Origin: Telmatospirillum sp.
Lineage (GTDB): Bacteria > Pseudomonadota > Alphaproteobacteria > CACIAM-22H2
Assembly: GCA_020248985.1 (NCBI GenBank)
Contig: JADCGL010000012.1
Location: forward strand, 1 to 64,000
Length of the DNA: 64,000 nucleotides
Direction of reading: 5' to 3'
Within the stretch, counting starts at the first letter, position 1, and each line of letters starts with the position of its first letter. The position numbers were made by a program, and so were the translations under genes. Positions 60,913 to 64,000 of the stretch are shown here, in pieces. The notes below the pieces were generated by a model. The model saw only the letters and a list, made by a program, of their open reading frames with translations. It was not told the origin of the DNA and did no database searches.

Positions 60913-61839
60913 ATGGCGCAAGCGCTTCCTCGTTTTGTCGCCGTCGGCGAAGCGCTGACCGATCTCATTCGCATCGGCGACGAGAATTGGGTCAGCAAGG
61001 TCGGCGGTTCGACCTGGAATGTCGCGCGCGCGGCGAGCGCGCTTGGCATCGACAGCGCGTTCGCCGGTGCGATCAGCCGCTGCTGGTTCGGCGACGCCTT
61101 GCGGCGCGCGAACGCAGCCGCCGGGCTCGATCCGCGCTTTTTGCAGCGCGTCGACCGTTCGCCGCTGCTCGCGATCGTCTTCGAAACCGCACCGCCGCGC
61201 TATTCCTTCGTCGGCGACAACAGCGCGGACTTGCATTTCGATCCAGCACTGCTGCCCGAGGGCTGGATGCCGGCCGCCGCATGGGTGCATTTCGGCGGCA
61301 TCAGCCTCGCCCGTCCGCCGCTGTCCGACCGGCTCGTCGCTTTGGCGACGGCGCTGCACGCGGCGGGTGTCGCGATCAGCTACGATCCCAACTTCCGCAA
61401 CGCGATGGACGCCCGCTACACCCCGACCTTCGAGCGCATGTGTCGTCTTGCGCAAACGATCAAGCTGTCCGACGAGGATCTGGTCGGCCTCACCGGAACG
61501 ACCGATCCGATGGGCACGCTTGAACACCTGCGCGCCTGGAACCCGCAGGCTTGGTGGCTTTACACGAGAGGTGCGGCGGGTGCCGATCTCTTCACGCCGG
61601 ACGGCCATTGGCGCGCGCGTGCACCCGCGATCGCCGTGGTCGATACGGTGGGTGCCGGGGACGCTTGCATCGCAGGGCTTCTTGCCAGCCGAATGCTGCG
61701 GCAAGACGGCGATCCCGCATCGCATCTTGCATTCGCCGTCGCGGCCGGGGCAGCTGCCTGCCAGACCGCAGGTGCCGCACCCCCATCGCGCGACGCCGTT
61801 GGATCGCTCGCGGAACGCACAAAGGCAGAAGCGGTTTAG
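60913..61839 (+). CDS. PfkB-family carbohydrate kinase (fructokinase-like)
   Basis: 308 residues. The N-terminal PfkB motif GGSTWNVARAASALG and the C-terminal DTVGAGDACIAGLLA (catalytic Asp) are intact. DPNFRN and KLSDEDL are typical of fructokinase-like members. It would phosphorylate the ketose made by the upstream isomerase. It lies 4 bp after that gene and is the last of the operon. Confidence 0.88.
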   Translation: MAQALPRFVAVGEALTDLIRIGDENWVSKVGGSTWNVARAASALGIDSAFAGAISRCWFGDALRRANAAAGLDPRFLQRVDRSPLLAIVFETAPPRYSFVGDNSADLHFDPALLPEGWMPAAAWVHFGGISLARPPLSDRLVALATALHAAGVAISYDPNFRNAMDARYTPTFERMCRLAQTIKLSDEDLVGLTGTTDPMGTLEHLRAWNPQAWWLYTRGAAGADLFTPDGHWRARAPAIAVVDTVGAGDACIAGLLASRMLRQDGDPASHLAFAVAAGAAACQTAGAAPPSRDAVGSLAERTKAEAV

Positions 61840-61896
61840 ATTCGGGCTAAGCCGCGCGCGGCCCGCGCCAATTGCGCGCAGGCGGAACCGGCAAGA

Positions 61897-61972
61897 TGGT
61901 GGGCGCTGTAGGGCTCGAACCTACGACCCGGTGATTAAGAGTCACCTGCTCTACCAACTGAGCTAAGCGCCC
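61897..61972 (-). tRNA. tRNA-Lys (CUU)
   Basis: 76 nt including an encoded CCA. The acceptor stem pairs GGGCGCT with AGCGCCC. The D-arm has AGCTCAGTTGGTAGAGC. The anticodon stem GGTGA/TCACC encloses loop CTCTTAA, anticodon CTT (Lys, AAG). The T-arm contains GGTTCGAGCC. It is downstream of mrdA on the same strand and convergent with the kinase gene. Confidence 0.97.
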
Positions 61973-62035
61973 TCGCCGAAGCGAAGAAGAGGGCGCCGTA
62001 TAGCAAAGCGTCCGGCCCTTGTCGAGAACGAATCT

Positions 62036-63910
62036 TCACGCCCCCTGCGCCAAGCGTGGGCCGGTCGCGGGCTGGCGCAATTTGTCGCGTTTCATGGCCT
62101 CGTGCAGCAGATCGCGCGCGATCGGTGCGGCCACAGCCGAGCCGCCGCCGCCATGTTCGACGATGACCGAAATCGCGAAGCGCGGCTGCTCCACCGGCCC
62201 GTAGCCGACGAACAAAGCATGGTCGCGTTCGCGCCACGGCACTTGGTCCGGCTTGCGCAGGCCCACGCGCCGCTCTTCTTCGGTGATGCGGCGCACCTGC
62301 GAGGTCCCGGTTTTGCCGCCATAGGCGTAGGCGGCGTCGAGAATGCGCGCCCGGAAGGCCGTGCCGCGCGGATCGTTGGTGACCCCACGCATAGCCCGCA
62401 GCATCAGCGCCAGATGCGGCTGCGACACGCCGATCGGCGCGAAGTTTCCGGCCGGACGCTCAACCATGCGCCGATCCTGCACGAGATCGCGCGTGAGGTG
62501 CGGCACCACGGCATAGCCGCCATTCACGAGGCGGGCGGTCATCGTCGCGAGCTGCAGGGGCGTTGCCAGCACGTAGCCCTGCCCGATCGACGCCACCAGC
62601 GATTCGCCCTGCGCCCAGCCTTTGCCGGTGCGCGCGAGCTTCCAGGCCCGCGTCGGAATGATGCCGGCACGCTCGCCCGGCAGGTCGATCGACAGCGTCT
62701 GGCCAAGGCCGAAGCGCCGCGCCATGTCGGCCATGCGGTCGGCACCCAAGCGCCGGCCCATCTCGTAGAAATAGACGTCGCAGGACTGCATCAGCGCGTC
62801 GATCATGTCGACGCCGCCATGCCCGCCTTTTTTCCAGCAATGGAAACGGTTATCGCCGAGATCCATGTGGCCGGGGCAGCCGACGCGCATTTCCGGCGCC
62901 ACGCCGTTTTCGAGGGCGGCCAGGGCCACCATCATCTTGTAGGTCGAGCCCGGCGAATACATGCCCGACACGGCTTTGTTGGTCAGCGGTGCGCGATGGT
63001 TGTTCAGCAATGCACGCCAGGCCGGGCCCGAAATGCCGCGCGCGAATTCGTGCGGATCGTAGCTCGGGTGCGAGGCCAGCACCAAAACGTCGCCGTTCGT
63101 CACATCCATCATGACGGCGGCGGCGCTTTCCTCTTTGGCGAGGCGCGCGGCCGTCATGATCTGCAGCTCCGCATCGATCGTCAGCGTGACGTCGGCACCG
63201 GGCTCGCCCTCGTTGCGCGACAGCTCGCGGATCGGCCGGCCGAGCGCGTTGACCTCGAGCTGCGTATTGCCGGCCCGACCGCGCATCGCAAGGTCGTACA
63301 CACGTTCGATGCCGTTGCGGCCGACGCGGAAATCGGGGAGTTCCAGAAGCGGATCGCCGGTGAGATCCGCCTCGGCAGGCGGGGCCACATAGCCGATCAG
63401 ATGGGCCATGCGCTCGCCTTGCGGATAGAGCCGCGTCGAGCCCACATCGATCATCACGCCGGGCAGATCGGGCGCGTTGACCGCGATGCGGCTCACGTCC
63501 TCCCAGCTCAGATTCTCTTTGACCGTGGTCGGCAGGAATTTGCGTTTGCGCGCCACCTCGCGCATCACGCGCCGCCGCTCGGCCTCCGAGATCGGCACGA
63601 TTTCGGACAGCGTGTCGAGCGTGGCCGGAATCGAGCCGGTCTGCTCGGCCACGAGCACCACGCGGTAATTGAGCTGGTTGTCGGCCAGCACGGTGCCGTC
63701 GCGGTCGAGGATGCGGCCGCGCGGCGGGGCCAGCAGCCGCAGATTGATGCGGTTGTCGTCGGCCATCATGCGGTACTTGTCGGCCTCGACGACCTGCAAA
63801 TAGTACATGCGCGAACCCAGCACGCCGAGCAAAGCGAGCTTGCCCGCCGCCAGAAGCGCGAGGCGGCGGGTGAAACTGCGCTGCCGGTTGGGATCGTTGC
63901 GGCTCAGCAT
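62036..63910 (-). CDS. mrdA: Penicillin-binding protein 2 (elongation transpeptidase)
   Basis: 624 residues. One N-terminal transmembrane helix (about 16-38), the pedestal domain with PRGRILDRDGTVLADN, then the transpeptidase. The active-site SxxK is in YSPGSTYKMM, the second motif is SCD in MQSCDVYFYE and the third is KTG in YGGKTGTSQ. It cross-links peptidoglycan during rod elongation with RodA and MreBCD. It follows mreD by 9 bp. A tRNA, not rodA, is the next gene downstream. Confidence 0.95.
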   Translation of the reverse strand: MLSRNDPNRQRSFTRRLALLAAGKLALLGVLGSRMYYLQVVEADKYRMMADDNRINLRLLAPPRGRILDRDGTVLADNQLNYRVVLVAEQTGSIPATLDTLSEIVPISEAERRRVMREVARKRKFLPTTVKENLSWEDVSRIAVNAPDLPGVMIDVGSTRLYPQGERMAHLIGYVAPPAEADLTGDPLLELPDFRVGRNGIERVYDLAMRGRAGNTQLEVNALGRPIRELSRNEGEPGADVTLTIDAELQIMTAARLAKEESAAAVMMDVTNGDVLVLASHPSYDPHEFARGISGPAWRALLNNHRAPLTNKAVSGMYSPGSTYKMMVALAALENGVAPEMRVGCPGHMDLGDNRFHCWKKGGHGGVDMIDALMQSCDVYFYEMGRRLGADRMADMARRFGLGQTLSIDLPGERAGIIPTRAWKLARTGKGWAQGESLVASIGQGYVLATPLQLATMTARLVNGGYAVVPHLTRDLVQDRRMVERPAGNFAPIGVSQPHLALMLRAMRGVTNDPRGTAFRARILDAAYAYGGKTGTSQVRRITEEERRVGLRKPDQVPWRERDHALFVGYGPVEQPRFAISVIVEHGGGGSAVAAPIARDLLHEAMKRDKLRQPATGPRLAQGA

Positions 63911-63919
63911 CGTGCGGCC

Positions 63920-64000
63920 TCAGCTCCCGCCAAGGAAAAGGCGCTGCATGCGGCCCAGCAAGGCGGCAAGGGCGGGATAGAGGGCGATCGTCAGTGCAAA
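63920..64000 (-). CDS. mreD: C-terminus of MreD (5' end outside the window)
   Basis: The last 26 codons plus stop of a frame entering from the right edge. They encode ALYPALAALLGRMQRLFLGG and end in Ser, matching the usual MreD C-terminal pattern of a final helix, then GRM-QR. Its place directly upstream of mrdA is the standard order. MreD is an integral membrane partner of MreC in rod-shape control. Confidence 0.75.
   Translation of the reverse strand, partial: FALTIALYPALAALLGRMQRLFLGGS

Noticed and set aside
55264..61839. A standard sialic-acid (nan) locus
   Set aside because: A DapA-fold lyase, AGE enzyme, kinase and TRAP transporter are suggestive. However, the aldolase has GTTGE and YHIP rather than NanA-like motifs, the kinase is PfkB not ROK, and no NagA/NagB-type genes are present.
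59703..61839. Sulfoquinovose (YihS/YihV) pathway
   Set aside because: The isomerase and PfkB kinase families fit, but no YihT-type aldolase, YihQ-type glucosidase or sulfolactaldehyde dehydrogenase is present.
61851..61862. GCCGCGCGCGGC palindrome as a terminator after the kinase gene
   Set aside because: No T-run follows, and self-complementary GC runs are expected by chance at this composition.

Overview
The window reads as chromosomal DNA of a GC-rich, bacteriochlorophyll-making alphaproteobacterium, probably of the Rhodospirillales/Acetobacterales type. The evidence is a piece of a photosynthesis gene cluster (crtI, bchO, bchD, bchI), Tat-exported PhoX, several TRAP transporters and a complete kdp operon. 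The genus cannot be fixed from the sequence alone. Genes are packed tightly. Many same-strand neighbours overlap by ATGA or GTGA, and three convergent pairs overlap at their 3' ends. No stretch of more than about 260 bases lacks a gene. The largest gaps (7119-7297, 19078-19247, 46479-46693, 55011-55263) are divergent promoter regions and are described in the features.

Layout. 1-8.2 kb: pigment block with crtI (cut by the left edge), bchO, bchDI, a cytochrome P450, a DUF2306-like membrane protein and ispH. 8.3-13.9 kb: ppc, a copper P-type ATPase and a small membrane protein. 13.9-27.7 kb: a type I secretion locus. Three overlapping genes (two different ABC permease-ATPases and an HlyD-type adaptor) are transcribed leftwards. 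Divergent from them is a single ~2,820-residue RTX-repeat exoprotein, separated by an AT-rich, palindrome-rich control region. No outer-membrane TolC gene is present.

27.7-38.4 kb: a catabolic cluster with a NIPSNAP protein, a GntR regulator, an SDR dehydrogenase, a one-chain E1alpha-E1beta-lipoyl 2-oxoacid dehydrogenase, two 2-hydroxyacid dehydrogenases, a TRAP transporter and an enolase-superfamily sugar-acid dehydratase. This looks like uptake and oxidation of a sugar acid by a route I cannot name. 38.4-46.5 kb: kdp(small peptide)-F-A-B-C-D-E, high-affinity potassium uptake with its own sensor and regulator. 46.7-48.6 kb: phoX, preceded by tandem Pho-box-like repeats.

48.6-61.8 kb: two divergent carbohydrate operons. 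The leftward one encodes a LacI regulator, an ABC sugar importer and a GH63/MGH1-type glycosidase. The rightward one encodes a DapA-like aldolase, a GntR/FCD regulator, a TRAP transporter, an AGE-family sugar isomerase and a PfkB kinase. Together they could import a mannosyl or glucosyl solute, hydrolyse it, isomerise the hexose and phosphorylate it. 61.9-64 kb: tRNA-Lys(CUU), mrdA (PBP2) and the end of mreD, i.e. cell-shape genes.

The most notable items are: (a) the two secretion ABC proteins, whose motif losses fall together on one composite ATP site, implying an obligate asymmetric heterodimer; (b) the exact-period RTX array, whose unit lengths from 237 to 264 to 291 bp differ by whole 9-residue RTX motifs; (c) the fused E1-E1-lipoyl enzyme in a TRAP cluster; (d) strong stem-loops immediately behind two solute-binding-protein genes.
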